Assembly: GCA_900319615.1 (NCBI GenBank)
Contig: ONPE01000050.1
Span: forward strand, 1 to 14,449
Direction: 5' to 3'
DNA from: an uncultured Eubacteriales bacterium
GTDB lineage: Bacteria; Bacillota; Clostridia; Oscillospirales; Acutalibacteraceae
Length of the DNA stretch: 14,449 nt
This document shows positions 4,485 through 13,666 of this stretch, piece after piece (the stretch's first letter is position 1; each line of letters begins with the position of its first letter). Below the pieces are notes generated by a model that saw only the letters and a program-made list of their open reading frames with translations, made no database searches and had not been told where the DNA came from. Position numbers and translations under genes: made by a program.

Positions 4485-5990
4485 ATGTACTATCACTCTA
4501 CTCAAGATAAAAGCAAGACTGTTTTATCCGCTCAGGCTATCGCCCAGGGCATATCCGAGGACGGCGGACTGTTCGTCCCCGAGAGCTTTCCGCGCCTGAC
4601 AGACGACGAGCTTCGCGCGCTTTTGCCCCTGTCTTATCAGGAGAGGGCGAAGCGTATCTTCTCGAAGTATCTCACCGATTTTTCCGAAGAAGAGATCGCC
4701 GACTGCGTCGACAGCGCGTACACCGTCGCCAAATTCGGCTCCGAGCATCCGGCTCCCTTGGCTCCTGTGGAATTCAACGGCTCGAAGATGAATCTGCTCG
4801 AGCTCTGGCACGGTCCTACCTGCGCCTTCAAGGATATGGCTCTGCAGATCCTGCCGCACTTTCTGACAAAGTCGCTGGCTAAGGTCGGCGGCGGCAGAGA
4901 CGCCGTTATCCTGGTCGCCACCTCCGGCGATACCGGCAAGGCGGCTCTCGAGGGCTTCAAAGACGTCGATCATACGCGCATCATCGTCTTCTATCCCGTA
5001 GACGGTGTCTCCGCGATGCAGAAGCACCAGATGAACACCCAGGAGGGCGAGAACGTCTATGTCTGCGCCATCCGCGGCAACTTCGACGACGCTCAGACCG
5101 CGGTGAAAAAGATATTCACCGATCCGGCGACGCGCGGCATCCTCGATGAGAACAACATGATGTTCTCTTCCGCGAACTCGATCAACTGGGGCAGGCTCCT
5201 GCCGCAGATCGTCTACTACGTGTCCGCCTACTGCGATATGGTCAACGCGGGCAATATCGCCTTCGGCGACAAGATCAACGTCACCGTGCCCACCGGCAAC
5301 TTCGGCAACATCCTCGCCGGTTACTACGCATATGAGATGGGTCTGCCGGTCAAGCGCTTCATCTGCGCTTCCAACTCAAACAAAGTCCTCACCGACTTTA
5401 TCCGCACCGGCGTTTATGATAAGAACCGCGACTTCTACACCACGGTATCCCCGTCGATGGACATCCTCGTTTCCTCTAACCTCGAGCGCCTGCTGTATGC
5501 TCTCTCCGGCTGCGACGACAAGCTGACCAAGAGCTATATGGACGCGCTCAAGACCAAGGGCTGCTACGAGGTATCAGACTCCATCCGCGAGAAGATACAG
5601 TCGATGTTCTACGGCGGATTTGCCGACGAGGACGCTACCAAGGCTACCATCCGCGATCTGTTTGATCAGCAGGGCTATCTGTGCGACACGCACACAGCCG
5701 TCGCCGTAAGCGTTTGCGACGCCTATATCAAAGAGACGGGCGACGATACCCCCGTGGTCATCGCCTCCACCGCGAGCCCCTACAAGTTCTCCAAGGCTGT
5801 GCTCGACGCGATAGATCCCGGCGAGCTGCCCGAGAGCGAGTTCGACATGGTCGAGCGCATCCATGAGCTCACCGGCTGCGAGGTGCCCGCGCCTCTGGCG
5901 AACCTCAAGGGCAAGAAAGCCCGCTTCGGCGACGTGACCGATAAGGAAGATATGCAGGGCGTGGTTCTCCGCGCGCTGGGTATAGACTGA
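4485..5990 (+). CDS. thrC: Threonine synthase
   Basis: This PLP enzyme converts O-phosphohomoserine to threonine and phosphate, the last step of threonine synthesis. The 501-residue product has the longer threonine-synthase form, with an N-terminal domain containing YYHSTQ and SEDGGLFVPE. The PLP lysine is Lys116 in HGPTCAFKDMALQ. SGDTGKAA is at 147-154, and the glycine-rich phosphate-binding VPTGNFGN loop is near 268-275. The C-terminal TASPYKFSKAVLDAI block is also typical. GGAGGG just upstream (4474-4479) supports the ATG at 4485. No other threonine genes lie in the window, so it is not in a thr operon here. It shares one base with the start of the following metallophosphoesterase gene, which suggests they are co-translated. 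Confidence 0.96.
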   Translation: MYYHSTQDKSKTVLSAQAIAQGISEDGGLFVPESFPRLTDDELRALLPLSYQERAKRIFSKYLTDFSEEEIADCVDSAYTVAKFGSEHPAPLAPVEFNGSKMNLLELWHGPTCAFKDMALQILPHFLTKSLAKVGGGRDAVILVATSGDTGKAALEGFKDVDHTRIIVFYPVDGVSAMQKHQMNTQEGENVYVCAIRGNFDDAQTAVKKIFTDPATRGILDENNMMFSSANSINWGRLLPQIVYYVSAYCDMVNAGNIAFGDKINVTVPTGNFGNILAGYYAYEMGLPVKRFICASNSNKVLTDFIRTGVYDKNRDFYTTVSPSMDILVSSNLERLLYALSGCDDKLTKSYMDALKTKGCYEVSDSIREKIQSMFYGGFADEDATKATIRDLFDQQGYLCDTHTAVAVSVCDAYIKETGDDTPVVIASTASPYKFSKAVLDAIDPGELPESEFDMVERIHELTGCEVPAPLANLKGKKARFGDVTDKEDMQGVVLRALGID

Positions 5991-6682
5991 TGAGTCTTTT
6001 TGCTATCGCAGATATTCACCTTTCCTTGGGTACCGACAAGCCGATGGACGTCTTCAAGGGCTGGTCGGATTACACCGAGCGCCTTAAGAACAACTGGGAG
6101 CATCTCGTCACCGACGACGATACCGTCGTCATAGCCGGCGACATCTCGTGGGCAATGAAGCTCGAGGAGTGCTATGAGGACTTCTCCTTCATCAACGCCC
6201 TGCCGGGGAAAAAGCTCCTGCTCAAGGGCAACCACGATTACTGGTGGCAGACGAAGAAGAAGATCGACGACTATCTGCTCTCTAACGGCTTCGATACGAT
6301 GCAGATCCTCTTCAACAACGCCTTTGAGATCGAGGGCAGGACGGTCTGCGGTACGCGCGGCTGGTACTACGATAAAGAGGGCGAGCACGATAAAAAGGTC
6401 ATCAACCGCGAGATCGGCAGATTGAAGCTCTCCTTCGGCGAAGCGAAGAAGCTCAGCGATCAGACCCCTGTCGTCTTCCTCCACTATCCGCCGGTATATG
6501 CCGACGTTGAGTGTGAGGAGATCATGGAGGCTCTCATCGAGCTCGGCGTGACAAAGTGCTATTACGGTCATCTTCACGGCGAGCGCACGCACAAAAACGC
6601 GGTCACCGGGATGTACAAGGGCATAGATTTCAGCCTCATATCCTGCGATTATACGCGATTTACCCCTATTTTAGTGCGCTGA
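5990..6682 (+). CDS. Calcineurin-like metallophosphoesterase
   Basis: The 230-residue product has the complete two-metal phosphoesterase motif series: DIH at 8-10, GDIS with Asp51, GNHD with Asn81 and His82, a His at 165 in LHYPP, and GHLHG with His194 and His196. It resembles the COG1768-type predicted phosphohydrolases. The substrate cannot be read from the sequence; related proteins act on phosphodiesters, nucleotides or phosphoproteins. The ATG at 5990 overlaps the thrC stop (TGATG) and there is no strong Shine-Dalgarno, so translation is probably coupled to thrC. No signal peptide or membrane segment is visible, so it should be cytosolic. Whether the thrC link has metabolic meaning is unclear. 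Confidence 0.9.
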   Translation: MSLFAIADIHLSLGTDKPMDVFKGWSDYTERLKNNWEHLVTDDDTVVIAGDISWAMKLEECYEDFSFINALPGKKLLLKGNHDYWWQTKKKIDDYLLSNGFDTMQILFNNAFEIEGRTVCGTRGWYYDKEGEHDKKVINREIGRLKLSFGEAKKLSDQTPVVFLHYPPVYADVECEEIMEALIELGVTKCYYGHLHGERTHKNAVTGMYKGIDFSLISCDYTRFTPILVR

Positions 6683-6694
6683 CCCCGCAATCTT

Positions 6695-6724
6695 TTGACA
6701 AAATATACATAGTAATTTTTTACT
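6695..6724 (+). promoter_or_regulatory. Candidate promoter of tig
   Basis: A consensus -35 TTGACA is at 6695-6700. The best -10 at suitable spacing is TTTACT (6719-6724, 18-bp spacer), which is weak. Other AT-rich hexamers (TATGAT, TATTAT) lie at longer spacing. An imperfect inverted repeat built on AGTAA/TTACT (6711-6715 and 6720-6724) overlaps the -10 region. Confidence 0.4.
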
Positions 6725-6773
6725 GTATATGATATATTATTAACAAATATGAAAAAACCGGGAGGTATATATT

Positions 6774-8051
6774 ATGGCTTTAAAATCATCAACTCTTAAA
6801 GAGACAAACACCTATGAGGTAGAGGTATTCGTAGAGGGCGCCGTATTCATGGACGCCGTCAACAAGGTATACAAGAAAGAAGCGAAGAAGATCAACGTAC
6901 CCGGCTTCCGCAAGGGCAAGGCTCCCCGCGCCGTTATCGAGAAGCTGTACGGTCCCGAGGTCTTCTATGACGACGCTATGCAGGAGTGCTATCCCGAGGC
7001 TCTCGACGCAGCCTGCAAGGAAGCCGACCTCAAGGTCGTGACCGTCACAGGCTTAGAGGCTACCGACGTCTCCAAGGACGGCTTCACCTTTGTGGCTACC
7101 GTAGTAGTCGAGCCCGAGATCGGGATCAAGGACTACAAGGGCATCGAGGTCGAGAAGCTCTCCACAGAGGTCACCGACGAGATGATCGACGAGGAGATCG
7201 AGCGCGTCCGCGAGCGCAACAGCCGCATGGTCACCGTTGAAGACCGCGCCGCCGAGAACGGCGACACCGCTGTCATCGACTTCGAGGGCTTCTGCGACGG
7301 CGAGGCTTTCGAGGGCGGCAAGGCAGAGGAGTATAACCTCGAGCTCGGCTCCGGCAGCTTCATCCCCGGCTTCGAGGAGCAGATCGTAGGTCACAACGCC
7401 GGCGACGAGTTCACCATCGACGTCAAGTTCCCCGAGGAGTATCAGAACGAAGGTCTCAAGGGCAAGGATGCTCAGTTCAAGATCAAGCTCCATGAGATCA
7501 AGAACAAGGAGCTGCCCGAGGTCGACGACGACTTCGTAAAGGACGTATCCGAGAAGGATACCGTAGCCGAGTACCGCGACGAGCTCAAAGAGCAGGTCGC
7601 AAAGCGCCTTGAGGGCGAGGCTGAGCGCGACCTCGACGACAAGCTCACCAACGTCATCATCGAGAAGGTAGAGGGCGAGATCCCGCAGCAGATGTTCGAT
7701 AACGAAGCTAACCAGATGCTCCGCGAGATGGATATGCGTCTGCGCCAGCAGGGCATGGACCTCAACACATATATGAAGTACACCGGCATGGACGCGAACG
7801 CTATGGCTGAGATGTATAAGCCCGAGGCAGAGCGCCGCGTCAAGATGCGCCTCGCTCTCGAGAAGATCGCTCAGCTCGAGGATATCAAGCCCACACAGGA
7901 GGATATCGACGGCGAGTACGCTAAGATGGCAGAGGCTTACAACATGGAAGCCGACAAGATCAAGGAGATCATCCCTGTAGAGAGCGTCACCGAGGATCTC
8001 GGCGTACAGCTCGCGATGAAGCTCATCAAGGATTCCGCTGTCATTAAATAA
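6774..8051 (+). CDS. tig: Trigger factor, ribosome-associated chaperone and prolyl isomerase
   Basis: Trigger factor binds at the ribosomal exit tunnel and shields nascent chains. The 425-residue product is normal length. The N-terminal ribosome-binding domain carries the signature GFRKGKAP at residues 44-51. An FKBP-type peptidyl-prolyl isomerase domain follows, starting near residue 150 (NGDTAVIDFEGF) and including GSGSFIPGFEEQIVGH. The rest is the helical C-terminal chaperone arm, ending in LIKDSAVIK. GGGAGG (6760-6765) precedes the ATG at 6774 by 8 nt. It heads a proteostasis cluster with clpP, clpX and lon, an arrangement common in Firmicutes and Proteobacteria. Codon use is like its neighbours. 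A MITE-like element separates it from clpP. Confidence 0.97.
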   Translation: MALKSSTLKETNTYEVEVFVEGAVFMDAVNKVYKKEAKKINVPGFRKGKAPRAVIEKLYGPEVFYDDAMQECYPEALDAACKEADLKVVTVTGLEATDVSKDGFTFVATVVVEPEIGIKDYKGIEVEKLSTEVTDEMIDEEIERVRERNSRMVTVEDRAAENGDTAVIDFEGFCDGEAFEGGKAEEYNLELGSGSFIPGFEEQIVGHNAGDEFTIDVKFPEEYQNEGLKGKDAQFKIKLHEIKNKELPEVDDDFVKDVSEKDTVAEYRDELKEQVAKRLEGEAERDLDDKLTNVIIEKVEGEIPQQMFDNEANQMLREMDMRLRQQGMDLNTYMKYTGMDANAMAEMYKPEAERRVKMRLALEKIAQLEDIKPTQEDIDGEYAKMAEAYNMEADKIKEIIPVESVTEDLGVQLAMKLIKDSAVIK

Positions 8052-8065
8052 TTATTTGATACAAC

Positions 8066-8198
8066 GTCATTCCGAGGCTCCCAAAGGAGCCGTGGGAATC
8101 CCACAAAGAGGCGCAGTTCCTTTTCTGTTATATCAAACGGTATTGACGACAGGGGGATTGCCACAGTCCGGACACGTGTGTCCGGACTTCGCAATGAC
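8066..8198 (-). repeat. GTCATTCCGAGG-ended MITE-like element, copy 2
   Basis: The 133-bp element fills most of the tig-clpP gap. It begins GTCATTCCGAGG (8066-8077) and ends CGCAATGAC (to 8198). It holds GGCTCC/GGAGCC (8076-8081 with 8086-8091) and a long hairpin with 11-bp arms and a 2-nt loop, AGTCCGGACAC (8165-8175) with GTGTCCGGACT (8178-8188). Its reverse complement aligns with the core of the element at 4163-4304, so the two copies are in opposite orientation. The minus-strand frame through it is repeat-derived and not a gene. Confidence 0.8.
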
Positions 8199-8259
8199 AG
8201 CTATATTATGAATAAAATTCTGATTTAGAAATATACTATTGCGAAAGGAAGTATGTTTT

Positions 8260-8871
8260 ATGGCATTAGTACCTTATGTAGTAGAACAGACCAGCCGCGG
8301 CGAGCGCTCCTACGACATCTTCTCGCGACTGCTCAACGACAGGATAATCATGCTGCACGAGGAGGTCAACGCTACCACCGCGAGCCTCGTCGTAGCTCAG
8401 CTTTTGTTCCTCGAGGGACAGGATCCCAACAAGGATATCAGCCTGTATATCAACTCTCCCGGCGGCTCCGTGACCGACGGTATGGCGATCTATGACACCA
8501 TGCAGTATATCAAGTGCGACGTCTCCACCATCTGCATGGGCATGGCGGCTTCTATGGGCATCTGCATGGGCATGGCGGCTTCTATGGGTGCGTTCCTGCT
8601 TGCTGCAGGCACAAAGGGCAAGCGCTACGCTCTGCCCAACGCCGACATCATGATCCACCAGCCCTCCGGCGGCGCGCAGGGTCAGGCTACCGATATCGAG
8701 ATCCACACCCAGCACATCCTGCATACAAAGCAGAAGCTCAACGAGATCCTTGCCGCCAACACCGGTCAGCCCCTCGACGTCATCAAGGCTGACACCGAGC
8801 GCGATAACTTCATGACCGCTCAGCAGGCGCTGGAGTACGGCATCATCGACAAGGTCATCGAGCACAGATAA
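8260..8871 (+). CDS. clpP: ATP-dependent Clp protease proteolytic subunit with duplicated nucleophile segment
   Basis: ClpP forms the tetradecameric serine-protease chamber fed by ClpX or ClpC. The ATG at 8260 is chosen because AAAGGAAG lies at good spacing and MALVPYVVEQTSRGERSYDI is the typical N terminus; a TTG at 8239 is in frame but has no Shine-Dalgarno. The product is 203 residues, ten more than the usual ~193. The excess is a perfect 30-bp in-frame tandem duplication (8529-8588) that repeats ICMGMAASMG at residues 91-100 and 101-110. The nucleophile motif therefore occurs twice, with Ser98 and Ser108. His133 (MIHQP) and Asp182 (TERDNF) are the other triad residues, and the oxyanion-loop SPGG (Gly68-Gly69) is intact. 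Each serine keeps only one of the normal spacings, so activity is uncertain. The rest of the protein is well conserved, with no stop or frameshift. Confidence 0.96.
   Translation: MALVPYVVEQTSRGERSYDIFSRLLNDRIIMLHEEVNATTASLVVAQLLFLEGQDPNKDISLYINSPGGSVTDGMAIYDTMQYIKCDVSTICMGMAASMGICMGMAASMGAFLLAAGTKGKRYALPNADIMIHQPSGGAQGQATDIEIHTQHILHTKQKLNEILAANTGQPLDVIKADTERDNFMTAQQALEYGIIDKVIEHR
8529..8588 (+). repeat. Perfect 30-bp tandem duplication inside clpP
   Basis: Bases 8529-8558 and 8559-8588 are identical at all 30 positions; the flanking bases at both ends differ. The unit is a multiple of three, so the frame is kept and ten residues are added. The unit encodes the strand and start of the helix that present the ClpP nucleophilic serine. 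Complete identity at silent positions argues for a recent event. Confidence 0.97.
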
Positions 8872-8878
8872 TCAAATA

Positions 8879-8980
8879 GTCATTGCGAGGGGCGCTTTAA
8901 GTTAAGGTTGAGATTCCCACGTCGGAGCTTTGCTCCTCCTCGGAATGACAATTAGTATGCGCCCCGTGGCAATCTCAACC
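8879..8980. repeat. Nested inverted repeats between clpP and clpX, short derivative of the GTCATT element
   Basis: GTCATTGCGAGG (8879-8890) and CCTCGGAATGAC (8938-8949) are near-perfect inverted ends like those of the longer elements, but the conserved core is missing. A second, offset inverted repeat pairs GGTTGAGATTCCCACG (8906-8921) with CGTGGCAATCTCAACC (8965-8980), 15 of 16 positions. GGGGCGC (8889-8895) also matches GCGCCCC (8959-8965). The interlocking arms allow alternative folds. A small GC-rich palindrome, CGCTGC/GCAGCG (9002-9015), follows just before the clpX Shine-Dalgarno. Confidence 0.75.
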
Positions 8981-9029
8981 GATTAAAAAGGGCGCAATAT
9001 CCGCTGCGTGCAGCGACAAGGAGTTTTGT

Positions 9030-10325
<1,296 letters not shown>

Positions 10326-10336
10326 TCCCTATTGCA

Positions 10337-10363
10337 AAGGCTGTATGTTCTGCATACAGCCTT
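10337..10363 (+). terminator. Stem-loop after clpX, candidate terminator
   Basis: AAGGCTGTATG (10337-10347) pairs perfectly with CATACAGCCTT (10353-10363) around a 5-nt loop, 11 bp after the clpX stop. The following bases (ATACTGATATTA) are AT-rich but not a U tract, so it may terminate inefficiently or act as a 3'-end stabiliser. Confidence 0.55.
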
Positions 10364-10495
10364 ATACTGATATTATAAGAAGATTATTTCTTTAGGCTGT
10401 CCGGCATAATTAATTTTGCAGACAGGCTATGGAATGATAAGCAAGGCGTTCGCCGAGAGATACACGGCGCTGCCTTTTGATTCCCAAGGAGAATT

Positions 10496-12895
10496 ATGGA
10501 TAACAAAAACCCTAATCTGAATCTACCGGTTCTGCCTCTTCGGGGCGTAGTGATGTTCCCGAAGATGATGCTGAACTTTGACGTCAATCGTCAGCGCTCC
10601 AAGCGCGCCGTAGAGCTCGCCGTCGACGGCGACAGGCTGATCTTCCTCACCGCGCAGATAGACGCCGGTGTGAACGATCCGACGATCGACGATATATACA
10701 AGGTCGGCGTGGTCTGCCGCGTCAAGCAGGTCATAAAAGAAGATAACAAGGCGACCAGAGTCGTCGTCGAGGGCTTGTGGCGCGCCGCGATCATCGAGAG
10801 CGTGCCTGCAGACGGCTGCTTGTATGCCGCCGTAGAGCCCTACGGAAACGCCCGAAATCACGCCCTTACCACCCGCGATATCGCTCTCATGCGGTCGTTG
10901 AAGTCGACCTTCGAGCGCTACATCGAGCTCACGCCCAAGCTCCCTGCCGATATCCTGTTCAAGATCGGGATGTCCAACGAGCCCGGCGAGCTTGCAGATT
11001 TCGTCGCGTCCAACGTCATGCTCGACGCCGAGATAAAGCAGATAATCCTCGAGACCGTGAACCTTTCCGACCGCCTTGAGGTGCTCATCGACGCCATGCA
11101 GAACGAGATCTTCATCATGACCGTAGAGCAGGATATCATGGAGAAGGCTCGCGAGCGCATCGACCAGAGCCAGCGCGACTACTTCCTGCGCGAGCAGATG
11201 AACGTCATCCGCGACGAGCTCGGCGAGAGCGGCGACTTCAACGATATCGACGAACTTCGCAAGAAGATCGCCGACCGTCATCTCCCCGAGGAGGTCGAGA
11301 AGGCGCTGTACAAGGAATGTTCCCGGCTCGAGCGTCTGCCCGTAGGCACGAACGAGTCGAGCGTCATAGAGACCTACATAGATACCGTTCTGGAGCTCCC
11401 GTGGAACGATCTGACCAAAGAGAAGATCGATCTCGAGGAAGTTCGCGCGCAGCTCGACCGCGACCATTACGGCTTGGATAAGGTCAAGAAGCGCATCATC
11501 GAGCAGCTCGCTGTCCGCAAGCTCAGCGACAAGGCGAAGGGTCAGATCATCTGCCTCGTCGGCCCTCCCGGCGTGGGCAAGACCTCAATCGCCACCTCGA
11601 TAGGCGACGCGATAGGGCGCAAGAGCCACCGCGTAGCCTTGGGCGGCGTGCGTGACGAGGCTGAGATCCGCGGTCACCGCCGCACATATATCGCCTCCAT
11701 GCCCGGCCGTATCATCAACGCCCTTCGCAAGTGCGGCACGCGCAATCCGCTTTTGATCCTCGACGAGGTCGACAAGCTCTCTGCCGACTACAAGGGCGAC
11801 CCGTCCTCAGCGCTTTTGGAGGTGCTCGACAGCGAGCAGAATTACGCCTTTGTCGATCACTACATCGACCTGCCGTTCGATCTCTCGGACGTTATGTTCA
11901 TCACCACGGCTAACGATCCCGATCTCATCCCGGCTCCTCTTAAGGACAGGATGGACGTCATCGAGCTGCCGTCGTATACCCGCGTCGAGAAGTTCAATAT
12001 CGCGAAGAAGCACCTGCTGCCCAAGCAGATGAAGCTCAGCGGCATCAAGAAGAAGAACTTCCGCATGACCGACAAGGCTATCTATGCCGTGATAGACTTT
12101 TACACCCGCGAAGCAGGCGTGCGTAATCTCGAGCGCGAGCTCGCGGCTATCCTCCGCAAGGCGGCTGTCACGATCCTCGCCGATCCCGACGCCGTCGTCC
12201 GCGTCAGCGACAAGAACCTCGACGCTTATCTCGGCGTCAGGAAGTACCTCGACGATATCTCGTCCAAGAAGGACGAGGTCGGCGTGGTGAACGGTCTCGC
12301 GTGGACTTCCGTGGGAGGCACCCTCCTGCCGCTTGAGTGCGTCGTTATGCACGGCACAGGCAAGCTGGAGCTGACAGGCTCCCTCGGCGACGTTATGCAG
12401 GAGAGCGGCAAGGCGGCTGTCACCGCCATCCGCACACGCTGCGAGAGATACGGCATCGACCCCGATTTTTATAAAAACCGCGATATACATATCCACGCTC
12501 TCGAGGGCGCCGTGCCCAAGGACGGCCCCTCCGCAGGCGTTACCATAGCCACGGCTCTGTATTCAGCCCTCACCGGCTGCCCTGTCCGCGCAGGCTTCGC
12601 CATGACCGGCGAGATCAGCATCAGCGGCAAGGTGCTCCCCATCGGCGGACTCAAGGAGAAGAGCATGGCTGCATACAAGGCAGGCATCCGCGACGTCATC
12701 ATCCCCAAGGAGAATGAGCGCGACCTCGCCGAGTTCGACCGCGAGCTGCTCGACAACATCACCTATCATCCGGTATCCACGGTAGACGAGGTGATCGCCC
12801 TTGCGGTCGTCTCAAAGCAGAACGCCGCCGAACAGCCCAAGAGCCGCAAAACAGCGCAGAAATCCCCCGACAAACGCGTCCGCCCGAGCTTTTAG
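10496..12895 (+). CDS. lon: ATP-dependent protease Lon (LonA type)
   Basis: Lon is a soluble homohexameric AAA+ protease that degrades misfolded and regulatory proteins. The 799-residue product has the full LonA architecture. A substrate-binding LON N domain begins at LPVLPLRGVVMFP (about 10-22) and runs to about 205, followed by a helical linker. The AAA+ module has Walker A GPPGVGKT (356-363) and Walker B LLILDEVD (419-426). The Ser-Lys dyad protease domain has Ser679 in KDGPSAG and Lys722 in GGLKEKSMAA. The last ~25 residues after the protease domain are a basic Lys/Arg-rich tail. AAGGAG (10486-10491) supports the ATG at 10496. No membrane segment is seen, which excludes LonB of archaeal type. 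I saw no CIRCE or CtsR-type operator in the 170 bp upstream. Confidence 0.97.
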   Translation: MDNKNPNLNLPVLPLRGVVMFPKMMLNFDVNRQRSKRAVELAVDGDRLIFLTAQIDAGVNDPTIDDIYKVGVVCRVKQVIKEDNKATRVVVEGLWRAAIIESVPADGCLYAAVEPYGNARNHALTTRDIALMRSLKSTFERYIELTPKLPADILFKIGMSNEPGELADFVASNVMLDAEIKQIILETVNLSDRLEVLIDAMQNEIFIMTVEQDIMEKARERIDQSQRDYFLREQMNVIRDELGESGDFNDIDELRKKIADRHLPEEVEKALYKECSRLERLPVGTNESSVIETYIDTVLELPWNDLTKEKIDLEEVRAQLDRDHYGLDKVKKRIIEQLAVRKLSDKAKGQIICLVGPPGVGKTSIATSIGDAIGRKSHRVALGGVRDEAEIRGHRRTYIASMPGRIINALRKCGTRNPLLILDEVDKLSADYKGDPSSALLEVLDSEQNYAFVDHYIDLPFDLSDVMFITTANDPDLIPAPLKDRMDVIELPSYTRVEKFNIAKKHLLPKQMKLSGIKKKNFRMTDKAIYAVIDFYTREAGVRNLERELAAILRKAAVTILADPDAVVRVSDKNLDAYLGVRKYLDDISSKKDEVGVVNGLAWTSVGGTLLPLECVVMHGTGKLELTGSLGDVMQESGKAAVTAIRTRCERYGIDPDFYKNRDIHIHALEGAVPKDGPSAGVTIATALYSALTGCPVRAGFAMTGEISISGKVLPIGGLKEKSMAAYKAGIRDVIIPKENERDLAEFDRELLDNITYHPVSTVDEVIALAVVSKQNAAEQPKSRKTAQKSPDKRVRPSF

Positions 12896-12957
12896 TACAC
12901 CATACTGCTCCGGTTGATGTTCTCTAAGAGACATTTATCACAGCGCTGCGATATAAT
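12896..12957 (+). repeat. Dispersed ~62-bp intergenic sequence, copy 2 (family A), with embedded promoter-like TATAAT
   Basis: It starts directly after the lon stop codon. TACACCATACTG (12896-12907), TTGATG (12914-12919), ATCACAGCG (12937-12945) and GATATA (12950-12955) match the order and spacing at 3931-3993. A consensus TATAAT lies at 12952-12957; GAGACA (12928-12933) is 18 bp upstream and matches TTGACA at four of six positions, so this may be an engB promoter. The shared sequence extends beyond what a promoter alone would explain. Confidence 0.5.
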
Positions 12958-13042
12958 CCATACGGTTCTCTCTGAATTGTCGCTTTGCAAGTTTCTGCGA
13001 TCCTCCGATACCCTTTCGGGAACGGAGACGAAAGGAGTTTCG

Positions 13043-13624
13043 ATGTTCAACGTAGAATTCACATATTCCGCAGGGCTGAGCTCTCAGCTTCGCCCGGACG
13101 ACCGCCCCGATATCGTCTTTTCCGGACGTTCCAACGTCGGCAAGTCGTCGCTTATAAACAAGCTGTGCGGCAGCAAGTCGATGGCTCGCGTGAGCTCAAA
13201 GCCCGGCAAGACCGCCACGATCAACTTCTTCGACGCGGGCTCTTTCAACCTCGTCGATCTCCCCGGCTACGGCTACGCAAAGGTCAGCAAGACCGAGAAG
13301 CTCCGCTGGGCAGAGCTGGTCGAGGGCTACTTTGCCGCAGGGCGAAACATCGCGCTGGTGGTGCAGATCATAGATATGCGCCGTATGCCCACCGCCGACG
13401 ACATGGACATGATCAATTTCATGTACGACAGCGGCATACCGTTCATCGTCGTCGCGACTAAGTCGGACAAGCTCAACAAGACCGAGTATCAGGCGCAGCT
13501 CGACGCCTTAGGCGAGCTCTTCGCCCCTTATGAGGGTGTCGGGCTCTATCCCTTCTCAGCCCTCAAAGGCGGGGGAGAGGGGACACAGGCGATAGAAGAA
13601 GCTATCCTTAGCTCCCTTTCCTGA
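13043..13624 (+). CDS. engB: Ribosome biogenesis GTP-binding protein EngB (YsxC/YihA)
   Basis: EngB is a small TrmE-Era-type GTPase needed for late 50S subunit assembly. From the ATG at 13043 the product is 193 residues, the usual size. G1 GRSNVGKSS is at 28-36, the G2 Thr is in PGKTATINFF (54-63), G3 DLPGYG at 72-77, G4 TKSDK at 139-143 and the G5-like FSALKG at 171-176. The frame is open back to 12914, but that region carries the family A repeat and encodes no conserved residues. AAAGGAG (13031-13037) sits 5 nt before 13043, so the later start is preferred. lon-engB adjacency is conserved in Firmicutes. Confidence 0.96.
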   Translation: MFNVEFTYSAGLSSQLRPDDRPDIVFSGRSNVGKSSLINKLCGSKSMARVSSKPGKTATINFFDAGSFNLVDLPGYGYAKVSKTEKLRWAELVEGYFAAGRNIALVVQIIDMRRMPTADDMDMINFMYDSGIPFIVVATKSDKLNKTEYQAQLDALGELFAPYEGVGLYPFSALKGGGEGTQAIEEAILSSLS

Positions 13625-13666
13625 GGGGCTTTAAGATTGACCGAGGAAACATTTGGAGGTATGAGT

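Noticed and set aside
7937..8194. Minus-strand open frame of 85 codons at the end of tig and in the tig-clpP gap
   Set aside because: It overlaps the repeat element and the tig coding strand; the peptide similarity to the 4007-4303 frame is explained by the shared repeat.
8239..8259. TTG at 8239 as the clpP start
   Set aside because: It lacks a Shine-Dalgarno, while the ATG at 8260 has AAAGGAAG at good spacing and gives the standard MALVPYV N terminus.
12914..13042. N-terminal extension of engB from the upstream in-frame start
   Set aside because: The peptide has no family similarity, the region carries the family A sequence and a TATAAT, and AAAGGAG sits just before the ATG at 13043, which gives a normal 193-residue EngB.
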